A program made the position numbers and the translations under genes. DNA of 64,000 nucleotides from Rhodobacter sp. (lineage in GTDB: Bacteria > Pseudomonadota > Alphaproteobacteria > Rhodobacterales > Rhodobacteraceae): NCBI GenBank assembly GCA_030065095.1, contig JASJDP010000004.1:1-64000 (forward strand). The letters are read 5' to 3'. Within the stretch, counting starts at the first letter, position 1. Every line of letters begins with the position of its first letter. This document shows, piece after piece, positions 41,907-50,987 of this stretch. Below the pieces are notes generated by a model, which saw only the letters and a list, made by a program, of their open reading frames with translations, did not search any database and was not told where the DNA came from.

Positions 41907-41920
41907 TTGATCCATCTCAA
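41907..41920 (-). promoter_or_regulatory. FNR/FnrL-like box upstream of the globin gene
   Basis: TTGAT-CCAT-CTCAA matches the CRP/FNR-family consensus TTGAT-N4-ATCAA at nine of ten fixed positions. Its centre is about 62 bases before the globin ATG, compatible with an activator site near -41.5. Vitreoscilla haemoglobin is classically FNR-controlled, which supports the reading. NnrR/Dnr-type NO sensors recognise nearly the same box. Confidence 0.65.
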
Positions 41921-42013
41921 GGCACGCATCGGCGGCCCGCCGCCGCAGGCCCGCCGCCAGCCTTGCCCGGCATCGCGGCATCGTTCAGCATGAACCCAGA
42001 ACCGGAGGCATTG

Positions 42014-42517
42014 ATGCAGACCCTGACCCGCCGCGCCGCCGTGACCGGCCTGATTGCCCTGACCGTCTCGGCCTGTGGCCGCCGCAGGCGCACGCGCGGC
42101 CCGGATCCCGCAGTCTCGCAGAAGGCACTGGCCGCAAATGAGCCGCCGCTCTATCCCAACGAAACGCCTGAGCTGCGCCGGCTGATCAACCGGTACGCGG
42201 ACCTTTACGACGTGCCCCGCCCATTGGTGCACCGGGTCGTCATCCGCGAAAGCACCCACAATCCTGCCGCCCGCAACGGTCCTTATTACGGGCTGATGCA
42301 GATCCTGCCGGAAACCGCCCGCACCATGGGCCACCGCGGCCCGCCCTCAGAGTTGCTCGACGCCGAGACCAACCTGAAATACGCCGTCAAATACCTGCGC
42401 GGCGCCTGGCTTCTGTCCGACGGTGACTACGCTACCGCCGTGTCCTGGTACGCCCGCGGCTACTATTACGAAGCCAAACGCCGCGGTATGCTGCGCGAAA
42501 CCGGTCTACGCAGCTGA
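42014..42517 (+). CDS. Lytic transglycosylase-like lipoprotein
   Basis: A 167-aa protein. ATG 42014 has the ribosome site ccggagg and opens a lipoprotein signal MQTLTRRAAVTGLIALTVSAC with lipobox VSAC (Cys 21). The SLT domain shows the catalytic Glu in VVIRESTHNPAARNG (about 77), then YGLMQILPETARTMG and ETNLKYAVKYLRGAW. It cleaves peptidoglycan glycan strands; small size suggests a local remodelling role. Confidence 0.88.
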   Translation: MQTLTRRAAVTGLIALTVSACGRRRRTRGPDPAVSQKALAANEPPLYPNETPELRRLINRYADLYDVPRPLVHRVVIRESTHNPAARNGPYYGLMQILPETARTMGHRGPPSELLDAETNLKYAVKYLRGAWLLSDGDYATAVSWYARGYYYEAKRRGMLRETGLRS

Positions 42518-42536
42518 CCGGCCCTTAACGCGAAAA

Positions 42537-42556
42537 GGCCGCCCCGAGGGGCGGCC
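42537..42556. terminator. Bidirectional terminator between transglycosylase and tig genes
   Basis: An 8-bp GC stem (ggccgccc/gggcggcc) with a 4-base loop, preceded by cgaaaa (so U-rich on the minus strand) and followed by cttcctcc. Both convergent genes end within 25 bases of it. Confidence 0.8.
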
Positions 42557-42580
42557 CTTCCTCCTCCTCCCCAGAAGGTC

Positions 42581-43912
42581 CTAGTCCTCTTCCAGCGCCT
42601 CGACCGCCTTTTGCAGGTCGTCCTTGCCGACCTCTTTCTCGGCCACGTCGGCCAGTTCGAAGATGTAATCGACGACCTTGTCCTCGAAGATCGGCGCCTG
42701 AATCTGCTGCCGCATCTGCGGGTTCTGCTGGACGAACTCGAAAAACTGGCGTTCCTGTCCGGGATACTGCCGCGCCTGGCTCATGACCGCCTGCGTCATC
42801 TCGGCATCCGACACCTCGACCTCGGCCTTGCGTCCCAGTTCGGCCAGCAAAAGTCCCAACCTGACCCGCCGTTCCGCCAGCGTCTGGTGTTCCTCGGTCG
42901 GCTCGATCTCGGGGTGGTCGTGGCCCTCGACTTCGGGGTTTTCCTCGTGCCAGAGCTGGTGCGCGATCTGTCCGGCCTCGGCCTCGACGAGGCTCGGCGG
43001 CAGGTCGAACTTGACCTGCTCATCCAGTTGGTCGAGCAGCTTGCGCTTCATCACCGCCCGGCTCGCCCCGGAATATTCGGCCTCCAGCCGTTCCGAGATC
43101 TGCCCCTTCAGCGCCTCCAGGCTTTCGGCGCCGTACTTCTTGGCCAACTCGTCATCGATCTCGGCGGCCGCTGGCGCCTGAACCGCCTTGACCGTACAGG
43201 CGAACACCGCCTCCTTCCCGGCCAGGTTTTCGGCGCCGTAATCCTCGGGGAAGGTCACGTTGACATCCACCGCGTCCCCGGCCTTGGCCCCGACAAGCTG
43301 TTCCTCGAAGCCCGGAATGAAAGAACTCGATCCCAGGACCAGCGCGTAATCCTCGGCCGAGCCGCCCTCGAATTCCTCGCCGCCGACAGAGCCCACGAAG
43401 TCGATCATCACTTGGTCGCCGTCCTTGGCCTTGGCGCCCTTCTTGCGGTCCTCGAAATTCTGCGCGCTCTCCGCCAGCGAGGCCAGTGCCTCGTCCACCG
43501 CCGCGTCATCGGCCTTCACCACCAGCTTTTCCAGCGACAGGCCTTTCATGTCGACCTCAGGGATCTCCGGCAGCGCTTCATAGGACATGGCGACCTCGAC
43601 ATCGTCGCCTTCCTTCCAGTCCTCCTTGGTCATCTTGACCTCGGGCTGAACCGCAGGGCGGTCGCCGGTGTCTTCGAAATGCTGGCTCATCGCGCCGTCG
43701 ATGGCTTCCTGCATCGCCTCGCCCAGGACCCGCTGGCCGAACTGCTTTTTCAACAGCGCCATCGGAACCTTGCCCTTGCGGAAGCCTTTCATCTGGACTT
43801 CGGGCCGCGCCTCTTCCAGCTTGGCGTTGACCTTGGCATCAAGTTCATCGGCGGTCAGCATGATGTTGTAGCTGCGCTTCAGCCCCTCGTTCAGGGTCTC
43901 GGTGACCTGCAT
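42581..43912 (-). CDS. tig: Trigger factor, ribosome-associated chaperone
   Basis: A 443-aa protein. Start at 43912 ([19 protein letters not shown]) with gaggac upstream; the 50-residue extension is rejected. The ribosome-docking signature is [17 protein letters not shown] (about 43-59), the FKBP-like PPIase domain spans about 150-245 ([20 protein letters not shown]), and the rest is the helical cradle. It folds nascent chains at the ribosome exit. Confidence 0.96.
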   Translation of the reverse strand: MQVTETLNEGLKRSYNIMLTADELDAKVNAKLEEARPEVQMKGFRKGKVPMALLKKQFGQRVLGEAMQEAIDGAMSQHFEDTGDRPAVQPEVKMTKEDWKEGDDVEVAMSYEALPEIPEVDMKGLSLEKLVVKADDAAVDEALASLAESAQNFEDRKKGAKAKDGDQVMIDFVGSVGGEEFEGGSAEDYALVLGSSSFIPGFEEQLVGAKAGDAVDVNVTFPEDYGAENLAGKEAVFACTVKAVQAPAAAEIDDELAKKYGAESLEALKGQISERLEAEYSGASRAVMKRKLLDQLDEQVKFDLPPSLVEAEAGQIAHQLWHEENPEVEGHDHPEIEPTEEHQTLAERRVRLGLLLAELGRKAEVEVSDAEMTQAVMSQARQYPGQERQFFEFVQQNPQMRQQIQAPIFEDKVVDYIFELADVAEKEVGKDDLQKAVEALEED

Positions 43913-44647
43913 CGGCGTTTGTCCTCTCCTGGCCCGCACGCGCCCGGGTGGCCGGGGCCCTTGAAAATCAGGGGCCCTTCTAGGGTGGGGTTTGGGGCTG
44001 TGCAAGCCGAAATGGCATTGATAGACGACCGGCCCGATCGCAGGACCGGCACCGCCTGGCATCCGGTTCGAGCACAGGCTTTGCCAGCCCGGTATGGTCC
44101 GGCCGCCTTTGCCTGTTCCGCCAACCGCCTGATCGATACCGTCCTTGACGTCTGTGCAACGGGCGCCATCGCGAATTCGCGCCTGAACCCCAGGATTGGA
44201 ACCGCTTCAGCAAGCCCCGGATAGACCGAATCGATTCCGGCCCTTCGTAGGCCGTTGCGGAAGGCCAGCCGCTTTCGAGCAAACGGCGATGCGGGCTCCC
44301 GAAAGGAAATGTACCCCGGCCTTGCGGCCGAATTATTCCGAGCACCTGCAAACGCGGTCCTCTCGAACCCCGGTAAAAGTGACGTAGGACACGCCGGAAT
44401 GTCAGATAATATTTACACCTAATTTGCCCAGTTAAACCGACACAATTGGCATTACGGTCCGGAGATATCGTGCCGCGACCGGAAAGTGCCGGTTCGCGCC
44501 GCTGCGCGGGCCATCCTGCAGCCAAATGACGTCCTGGCATCCGCGGCACCGCCGCCGATCGGGACGAACTGACCGCAAGGCCCGGATCGCCAAAGACTGG
44601 GCCTCGCTTGAACGGCTTTGCGGCGCCTCTGGCGAGGCGTTGTCAGC
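43913..44647. other. Long gene-free region upstream of the pucC remnant
   Basis: 735 bases between tig and the pucC pseudogene. The frames on both strands have no family match. An AT-richer stretch at 44385-44460 contains the PpsR-like box. In intact puc operons two small genes for LH2 beta and alpha lie between promoter and pucC; I translated 44418-44640 and found no remnant of either. Confidence 0.6.
44400..44417. promoter_or_regulatory. PpsR/CrtJ-like box (TGT-N12-ACA)
   Basis: tgtcagataatatttaca fits the TGT-N12-ACA consensus of the photosynthesis repressor PpsR (CrtJ), with an AT-rich centre. It lies about 230 bases upstream of the broken pucC gene, where a puc promoter is expected. PpsR normally binds two such boxes; I found only one. 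A chance match cannot be excluded, but position and gene context agree. Confidence 0.5.
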
Positions 44648-45698
44648 ATGGGCATGACGATGTTCGACTATCGCGCCTACGTCTTGAGAAAGCTGTCGGG
44701 TATCGCGCCGCGATATCTGCCGTTCGCCGATGTCGCGACCGACGCGGTGCCGCTGTCGCGCCTGCTGCGGCTGTCGCTCTTTCAGATCACCGTCGGCATG
44801 GCGCTGGTGCGGCTCGTGGGCACGCTGAACCGGGTGATGATCGTCGAGCCGAACGTCCCGGCCAAGCTGGTTGGGGGCATGTTGGCGCTGCCGCTCATCT
44901 TCGCCCCCCTCCGGACGCTGATCGGCTTCAGGTCAGATGTCCACGTGTCGGCGCTTGGGTGGAGACGGGTGCCCTATATCTGGAAGGGCACGCTCTATCA
45001 GTTCGGCGGACTCGCCATCATGCCCTTCGCGCGTTTGGTCCTGTCCGGCTATGGCGAAGCCGTCGATGCACCGCGCTGGGTCCGTCTGTCGTCGGCGGCG
45101 CTGGCCTTTCTGTTGCTCGGGGCGGGCGTGCACATGGTCCAGACGGTCGGATTGGCGCTCGCGACCGATCTGGTGAAGGAAGAAGATCAGCCCAGGGTCG
45201 TCGGACTGATGTACGTCATGCTGCTGTTCGGCATGGTGGCGAGCGCGCTGGTCTTCGGCCTCCTGCTGGAAAACTACACCCCCGGCAGGCTGATCCAGGT
45301 GATCCAGGGATCGGCCGTCGTCACGGTGGCGCTCAATCTGTTCGCCCTGTGGAAGCAGGAGGCCCGCGACTGAGACCGCGCGCGGGCGATGGATGCCGCG
45401 CCGAAGCTCGCGTTCCAAGAAGCCTGGATCCGTCTGGTCGCGGCGCCCGGCACCCTGCGCCGGCATCGGCGTGGCGCTGGCCGGTGTCGTACCCGATATT
45501 CTGGTCGCTCTGCCCGCCGCAGAGGGATTTTCACGGTATGCGCCCCATAATGTCGTCTTCGGGATCGACATCCTGTTTCTGGTGCTCGCCGTGCTGGCGG
45601 CAGTCCCGCTTTGCGGTCGCCTTGCCCGGCGACGCGGCCCAGATCATCCCGTGCGGACCGCTGCGGATTCGCGCAGCAACCCGGTGGAGGTACCATGA
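44648..45698 (+). pseudogene. pucC: pucC (light-harvesting complex assembly, BCD family), degenerate
   Basis: The first about 240 codons (MGMTMFDYRAYVLRKLSGIAPRYLPFAD, shown to FAD) are a well-preserved PucC N-terminal half: LLRLSLFQITVGMALVRLVGTLNRVMIVE, PLIFAPLRTLIGFRSD, GWRRVPYIWKGTLYQFGGLAIMPFA (in parts). A TGA at 45371-45373 interrupts it. The same frame continues with FQEAWIRLVAAPGTLR, a PucC segment, to about 45450. The text then jumps to the C-terminal end in another frame (GIGVALAGVVPDILVALP and FGIDILFLVLAVLAAVPL), so roughly 150 central codons are missing. Intact PucC has about 450-480 residues. PucC delivers bacteriochlorophyll to LH2. Confidence 0.88.
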
Positions 45699-46370
45699 CA
45701 ACGGTAATCACACGGTATTTCGACAGTGCGACCCAGGCCAACGCAGCCAAACACGAACTGGTGTTGCGCAAGAGTTTATCCCCGCGGATCCTGCGACTGT
45801 ATGACAGGGCCGAGGGCCTCGCCGATGCGCTCACCGCCGCCGGGGTCGATGCGACAGCGGCCCAGGCGTACCAGGATCGCCTGGCGGCGGGCTGTGCCGT
45901 CCTGATGGTCAGGGCCGGGTACAAGCCGCTCGGTGTCGCCCGGGATCGCGCGCGAGGTGGCGGCGGACATGGGCGCCGCCGACCTGGGCAGGCTCGTCGA
46001 AGAGGTCTTCATCAAGGACGAGCTGCGGCCAACGCTTCACATCCTTGGCGACCATCCGCACATGCTGACGCGGCCAAGGGATCCGTCGAGCACGACCTAC
46101 CACATGGCGGACTGGCCGATCCCCCTGATCAGCCGTCGCAAGCCGCTCACAGGCTCGGTGATCTCGCGCCATGGACATATGGCGGGCTTCCCGGTGCCGC
46201 TGATCGACAACAGAAAGCCATATACCGGCTCGATCTTCCCACGCCACGCACGCATGGCTGATTTCCTGTTGCCGTTGGTGATCAAACATGCGGGAACGGC
46301 ATCGCAGGACGGCGGCAACGGTTTCTCGTTCTCCAAGCTTTTGGGCCTCCGGACTGTGAGCCGGCGCTAG
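45695..46370 (+). pseudogene. Frameshifted gene following pucC, with three internal repeats
   Basis: Starts MTTVITRYFDSATQANAAKHE behind ggtggagg, overlapping the end of pucC. The frame is coherent to KPLGVA near 45938, where a single-base change moves the sense into the next frame (GIAREVAADMGAADLGRLVEE) up to 46370. The N-terminal part looks like a general-stress-protein (17M-type) fold. The C-terminal part has three copies of about 26 residues: HMADWPIPLISRRKPLTGS, HMAGFPVPLIDNRKPYTGS and RMADFLLPLV. The position suggests a light-harvesting accessory gene, but I cannot name it. Confidence 0.7.
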
Positions 46371-46812
46371 TCTAAGTCTGGAGGTAGATTGCGCTCATCG
46401 GGTGCTGCGAAGCGCCGACGCATCAGATCCCGCCGAAGAACCGCTCCACGCGGCTTGGCATCCTGCCAACCCGCAGAGCCAATACACGAAAGGGAAACCG
46501 TGCGTCCCGGTCGACCTTGCGGGGAGGTTGGCCCAGCCGTCTCTGCCGTCGACTGCAGAGCGGATTGCGTAGGCGCAACAGGTGCTTCCGGCCGGCAGGG
46601 GCGCCGGCACCGATGCCGCATAACAGATCGGCGGCGACCGGCGTGTCGATGTATCTGCAACACGCCATCACGTCAGATATCTTGGACACCTCGCATCTGG
46701 CACGGGAACTGCGAACCGGTCATCGGAGGGTTATGCATTCATTATTGTCGACATTTTTGTGTTTGACTGCGTCGACGGGACTTTCCTAGACTGGCGGCGA
46801 CAGGGGGGAGTG
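46371..46812. other. Intergenic region upstream of the GntR gene
   Basis: 442 bases without a supportable gene: the open frames are Arg/Cys-rich and have no family match. The last 80 bases are AT-richer (ttatgcattcattattgtcgac) and probably hold the GntR promoter. No terminator for the decayed puc locus is obvious. Confidence 0.55.
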
Positions 46813-47508
46813 ATGCCGAATAGTGCGATCACCGTGGCGGCGCCAAAGGGTTCAGGCGGAACTGGTGCTGACGTGTATGCACGCATCAAGGAAGATATTC
46901 TATCGAATGCCTACCCTGCCGGCTTTCAGATCCGCGAAAGCGACCTTGCCGGTAAACTCGGGACCAGCCGAACGCCGGTGCGCGAGGCCATCATCCGTCT
47001 GGAAGCCGAAGGCCTTGTCGAGGTGCTTCCCCGCCGTGGTGTGCGCATCCGGCCGCTTAAAGCGGCGGACATGCGGGAAATTTACGATATTCTGACGGCA
47101 CTCGAGTCGCTGGCGGCAGCACAAATTGCGGCCCGGGCAACGGAAGGGCTTGATTTGACCGGCCTGTTCGACGCAATGGAAATGATGGAAGCGGCGTGTG
47201 ACGATAACGAGCCGGGTACCTGGGCCCAGGGCGATGACCGATTCCACCGTGAGTTGCTATGCCTGAACGACAATGCGCGGCTGATCGCCATCACCGATTC
47301 GCTTTACAGTCAGGCACACCGCACCCAGATGATCACCCTGCGGATGCGCAAATCGCTGGGGGCGTCCAACCGCGAACACAGAACCATCGTAACCTGTATC
47401 GCCGGCGGCGATGTCGACGGCGCCCGCCGCGCCATGCGCGACCACCGCCAACGCGGCGGCAGCGAGATGGTGGAAATCCTGAAACACTACGGGCTGCCGC
47501 CGCTATGA
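46813..47508 (+). CDS. GntR family regulator (FCD subfamily)
   Basis: A 231-aa repressor type. ATG 46813 follows aggggggag; the 18 residues upstream are excluded. Winged helix with IRESDLAGKLGTSRTPVREAIIRLEAEGL (in parts, about 38-66), then an all-helical FCD effector domain with metal-type residues (DDRFHRELL, about 137; HRTIVTCIAGGD, about 195). It precedes the TRAP genes by 181 bases and probably controls them in response to the imported acid. Confidence 0.9.
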   Translation: MPNSAITVAAPKGSGGTGADVYARIKEDILSNAYPAGFQIRESDLAGKLGTSRTPVREAIIRLEAEGLVEVLPRRGVRIRPLKAADMREIYDILTALESLAAAQIAARATEGLDLTGLFDAMEMMEAACDDNEPGTWAQGDDRFHRELLCLNDNARLIAITDSLYSQAHRTQMITLRMRKSLGASNREHRTIVTCIAGGDVDGARRAMRDHRQRGGSEMVEILKHYGLPPL

Positions 47509-47689
47509 GGAATGCAGCGGCAGGTCCGTCATCAATTGCGGTGCTGCCGCAAGTTCGACCGTGGATCACATCTGCTCGGGGGCAGTCAACACGCATTCGA
47601 TCACGGTTAAGCCCCCACGCGCAATGCGATTGCGCAGAGCGACAAGCGCAGAGATGTCTGCCTGATATTCCAGAACAGAGGAGGAGATC

Positions 47690-48715
47690 ATGAAAAACGT
47701 TGTAACGGCTCTGGCGCTGGTTGCGGCCACCGCAACCGGTGCGAGTGCAGAGGTAAAGCTCAATATGCCCTCGACCTTCCCGGGTTCGCTGGTTCAGCTT
47801 GGCCAGGCGGGTGTCAAGCTCCAGGACACGCTCAACCTGATTTCGGGCGGTGAGATCGAGGTCAAGTTCTTCGAGCCGAACGCCCTGGTGCCGCCGCTGG
47901 AGATCTACGACAACGTCGCCAACGGCTCGATCGATGCCGGCTGGTCGGTGCCCGGCTATTGGGGCGCCAAGAACTCGGCCTACAACCTCTTTGCCGCCGT
48001 CCCCTTCGGTCCGTCGGCCGGGGAATACCTCGCTTGGCACTGGTTCGCCGGTGGCGAAGATTTGATGAACGAGATCTACAACCGAGACGGTATTCACAGC
48101 TTGGTCTGCGGCGTCATCGCGCCCGAGGCGTCCGGCTGGTTCCGCAAGGAAATCAACTCGCCCGAGGATCTGCAGGGCCTCAAGATGCGCTTTTTCGGTC
48201 TGGGCGCCAAGGTCATGCAGAAACTGGGCGTCGACACCCAGCTTCTGGCGGGCGGCGACATCTACCCCGCGCTCGAGCGCGGAACGATCGACGCGACCGA
48301 GTTCTCGATGCCGGCCATCGACCAGAACCTCGGCTTCTACAACATCGCCAAGCACTACTATTTCCCCGGCTGGCACCAGCAGTCGACCATCCAGGAGCTG
48401 CTGATCTCGAAGGCCAAGTGGGACGGCATGACGGATGCGCAACGCGCGATGATCCAGACCGCGTGCAAGGCCAATGTCGCCAATCAGTTGGCCGAGGGCG
48501 AAGCGATCCAGGGCAAGGCGCTGGCCGAGATGGAGGCCGCCGGCGTCACCATCCACAAGTGGTCGGACGAGATGCTCGCCACCTTCAAGGGCGCCTGGGA
48601 CGAGGTCGTGGCCGAGGAAATCGCCGCCAATCCCGATTTCGAGAACGTCTGGAACAGCATGCAGGCCTTCCGCGCCGAATACGCCGCCTGGAAGGATTTG
48701 GGCTACCTCAAGTAA
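47690..48715 (+). CDS. TRAP transporter substrate-binding protein (DctP/TakP type)
   Basis: A 341-aa periplasmic protein with signal MKNVVTALALVAATATGASA and strong ribosome site gaggaggagatc. The TRAP signature region is GWFRKEINSPEDLQGLKMRFFG (in parts, about 143-163, with the carboxylate-binding Arg in KMR), followed by GGDIYPALERGTIDATEF (about 188-205). Similarity is to TakP-like proteins binding 2-oxo acids or lactate. The nucleus of a three-gene importer with 48818-50847. Confidence 0.93.
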   Translation: MKNVVTALALVAATATGASAEVKLNMPSTFPGSLVQLGQAGVKLQDTLNLISGGEIEVKFFEPNALVPPLEIYDNVANGSIDAGWSVPGYWGAKNSAYNLFAAVPFGPSAGEYLAWHWFAGGEDLMNEIYNRDGIHSLVCGVIAPEASGWFRKEINSPEDLQGLKMRFFGLGAKVMQKLGVDTQLLAGGDIYPALERGTIDATEFSMPAIDQNLGFYNIAKHYYFPGWHQQSTIQELLISKAKWDGMTDAQRAMIQTACKANVANQLAEGEAIQGKALAEMEAAGVTIHKWSDEMLATFKGAWDEVVAEEIAANPDFENVWNSMQAFRAEYAAWKDLGYLK

Positions 48716-48734
48716 GCCTGTAGCATTCGAGGGA

Positions 48735-48766
48735 CAGGCCCGGCTATGCTGGCCGGGCCTGCCTTT
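48735..48766 (+). terminator. Hairpin between TRAP binding protein and permease genes
   Basis: A perfect 10-bp stem (caggcccggc/gccgggcctg) with a 7-base loop followed by ccttttg, 20 bases after the binding-protein stop. Such intra-operon hairpins usually give more binding protein than permease, by partial termination or by protecting the upstream mRNA. Confidence 0.8.
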
Positions 48767-48817
48767 TGACGGGCGGCGGCGCGGGCATCGCGCGGGGAAG
48801 GAACGGAGGGGAAACCT

Positions 48818-49381
48818 GTGCAGAGTTTGCTAGGCGTCAGCCGTCTGCTCGACCGGGTGCTGAGGTTTTTCGCCAGCATCGGCGGATGGCTTGGTTTCGC
48901 ATTGGTTGTGGTCGTCTGCTACGACGTCATCACACGGTATTTCGGGGTGCCCAAGCCCGAAGGCCTGAACTCGACGATGATCCAGGAGTTCGAGTACTGG
49001 CTGCACTCGGCGCTAATCGTCTTCGCGATCGGATACGGGTATTCGCGGCAGGCCCACGTCCGGATCGACCTCGTCCGCGAACGCCTGCCAGAGCGCACCA
49101 AGCTTTGGATCGAAACCATCGGAATTTCCGTCGCCCTGATCCCCTACACGATCCTCGGCACCTGGCTGTCCTGGCCCTATGTCAAGCAAAGCTTTCTGTC
49201 GGGCGAGATTTCGAAATCGCAGACCGGCCTTTCGAACCTGTGGATTGTCAAATCCGGTCTCATCATTCTTTTCGTCCTGCTGTTCGTCGCCGCCGTCAGC
49301 CAGCTTCTGAAATGTATCGCCGGGCTCAGGGGCGCCTTGCCCGATGACATGAAGAAGGAAATGCTGGGGGGCGACCACTGA
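48818..49381 (+). CDS. TRAP transporter small permease (DctQ)
   Basis: A 187-aa protein beginning at GTG behind cggagggg. Four hydrophobic segments are seen (GWLGFALVVVVCYDVITRYF, FEYWLHSALIVFAIGYGY, IGISVALIPYTILGTWLSW, LIILFVLLFVAAVSQLL; some quoted in full length), with the DctQ motif YxVxxRYF and HVRIDLV. Its TGA overlaps the dctM ATG. Confidence 0.92.
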   Translation: MQSLLGVSRLLDRVLRFFASIGGWLGFALVVVVCYDVITRYFGVPKPEGLNSTMIQEFEYWLHSALIVFAIGYGYSRQAHVRIDLVRERLPERTKLWIETIGISVALIPYTILGTWLSWPYVKQSFLSGEISKSQTGLSNLWIVKSGLIILFVLLFVAAVSQLLKCIAGLRGALPDDMKKEMLGGDH

Positions 49382-50847
49382 TGGAACTGGTCGAGCTTCT
49401 CCCCGTCTTCATGTTCGCCGTCCTAGGCGCGCTGCTTTTCACCGGTTACCCGGTCGCCTTCATCCTCGGTGGCGTGGGCCTTGCCTTCGGGATCATCGGC
49501 ATCCTGACCGGCGAGTTCCTGTTCATCCAGTTCAAGCTGTTGCCCAGCCGGATCTTCGGCGGGATCATGGAAAACCTGATCCTGACCGCGATTCCGATGT
49601 TCATCTTCATGGGCACGATGCTGGAACGATCCGGGATCGCCCGCGACCTGCTGAACTGCCTTCAGGTGCTGATGCGCCGCATTCCCGGCGGTCTGGCGCT
49701 GGCGGTCACGATCATGGGCACCATTCTGGCCGCGACCACCGGCATCATCGGCGCCTCGGTCATCATGATGTCGCTCTTGGCGCTGCCGGTGATGATCGAA
49801 CGGAACTACAACCACTCTCTGGCCACCGGCACCATTGCCGCCTCGGGCACGCTGGGCATCCTGATCCCGCCGTCGATCATGCTGGTGATCATGGCCGACC
49901 TGCTCAGCCGCTCGGTCGGCAATCTCTTCGTCGCCGCGGTCTTTCCCGGACTGATCCTCGCCGGTCTCTACGTGACGTATATCGTGATCCGCTGCACGCT
50001 CAATCCGCGGCTTGCCCCGCCGCTGCAGGACGACATCGGTCCGCAGTCGACCCTCGGCGTGATCGTCATGATCCTGCGCAGCTTCGTGCCGCCCGTCGTG
50101 CTGATCGCGCTGGTGCTCGGCTCGATTCTCGGCGGCTTTGCGACCCCAACCGAGGCGGCGGGGGTCGGCGCCATGGGTGCGGTGCTGCTGGGGGTCATCA
50201 ATCTGGTGATCCTGCCGTCGCTCGGTGTCGAGGAGTTCCACCTGCGCGCGGCCGGCGAGGTCGATCTGGACGATCACGCCGTCGGCGGCGGCTTCTGGGC
50301 CGAACTGACCCATTTCGGCAGCGTGCTGAAAGACGTGGTCGACCGGACGATGCTGACCAATGCCATGATCTTTGGCATCTTCATCGGCGCCACGCTGTTT
50401 TCCTACATCTTCCGGGCGCTCGGCGGCGACGATCTGGTGATCGATATGGTCAACGCCATGGGTTTCGGGCCTTGGGGGCTTTTGTTCTTCATCCTCGGGC
50501 TCGTCTTCATCCTGGGCTTCTTCTTCGACTGGATCGAAATCACGCTGATCGTCCTGCCGGTCTTCGCCCCAATCATCGCCCAGCTCGATTTCGGCGATCA
50601 CGTCGACAAGTTCGAGGTCACCTACTGGTTCGCGATCCTGCTGGCGGTGAACCTGCAGACGAGCTTTCTGACCCCGCCTTTCGGGTTTGCGCTGTTCTAC
50701 ATGAAGGCTGTGGCGCCGAAGTCGGTGAAAATTCAAGAGATCTATGCCGGGATCATCCCCTTCGTGCTGCTGCAGCTGATCGGGCTGGCGCTGGTGATCA
50801 GCTTCCCCGACATCGCACTTTGGCTGCCGAGGGTTTTGCTCAACTAG
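49381..50847 (+). CDS. TRAP transporter large permease (DctM)
   Basis: A 488-aa membrane protein with the DctM landmarks GYPVAFILGGVGLAFG, PMFIFMGTMLERSGIARDLL (about 75-94), GIIGASVIMMSLLALP, SGTLGILIPPSIMLVI (about 158-173), GGFATPTEAAGVGAMGA and TPPFGFALFYMKAVAP. It carries the sodium-coupled transport path. A hydrophilic insert (about 285-320) makes it longer than the usual 430 aa. Confidence 0.95.
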   Translation: MELVELLPVFMFAVLGALLFTGYPVAFILGGVGLAFGIIGILTGEFLFIQFKLLPSRIFGGIMENLILTAIPMFIFMGTMLERSGIARDLLNCLQVLMRRIPGGLALAVTIMGTILAATTGIIGASVIMMSLLALPVMIERNYNHSLATGTIAASGTLGILIPPSIMLVIMADLLSRSVGNLFVAAVFPGLILAGLYVTYIVIRCTLNPRLAPPLQDDIGPQSTLGVIVMILRSFVPPVVLIALVLGSILGGFATPTEAAGVGAMGAVLLGVINLVILPSLGVEEFHLRAAGEVDLDDHAVGGGFWAELTHFGSVLKDVVDRTMLTNAMIFGIFIGATLFSYIFRALGGDDLVIDMVNAMGFGPWGLLFFILGLVFILGFFFDWIEITLIVLPVFAPIIAQLDFGDHVDKFEVTYWFAILLAVNLQTSFLTPPFGFALFYMKAVAPKSVKIQEIYAGIIPFVLLQLIGLALVISFPDIALWLPRVLLN

Positions 50848-50874
50848 CGCAAAGCGATGCAGGGCAAAGCCCCT

Positions 50875-50900
50875 GCTTGCCGGGGTGATTCCCGGCAGGC
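50875..50900 (+). terminator. Hairpin downstream of dctM
   Basis: A stem gcttgccggg/cccggcaggc (one G-T pair) with a 6-base loop, 28 bases after the stop codon, followed by aatgcaaaat rather than a clean T-run. Confidence 0.5.
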
Positions 50901-50987
50901 AATGCAAAATCCGCACTTTTCGCGGCAGCCAAGACCGCACCGGAATTCAGAAAAGAATACATGTTTTTCAGAGTGTTAAAAAGTAAA

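Noticed and set aside
43980-44549. 189-codon minus-strand frame between tig and pucC
   Set aside because: No ribosome site, no family motif, and it runs through the AT-rich promoter-like island carrying the PpsR-type box.
44418-44640. pucB and pucA remnants between the PpsR-like box and pucC
   Set aside because: Translations in three frames show no LH2 alpha or beta sequence (no conserved His in a short hydrophobic helix), so loss rather than decay in place is inferred.
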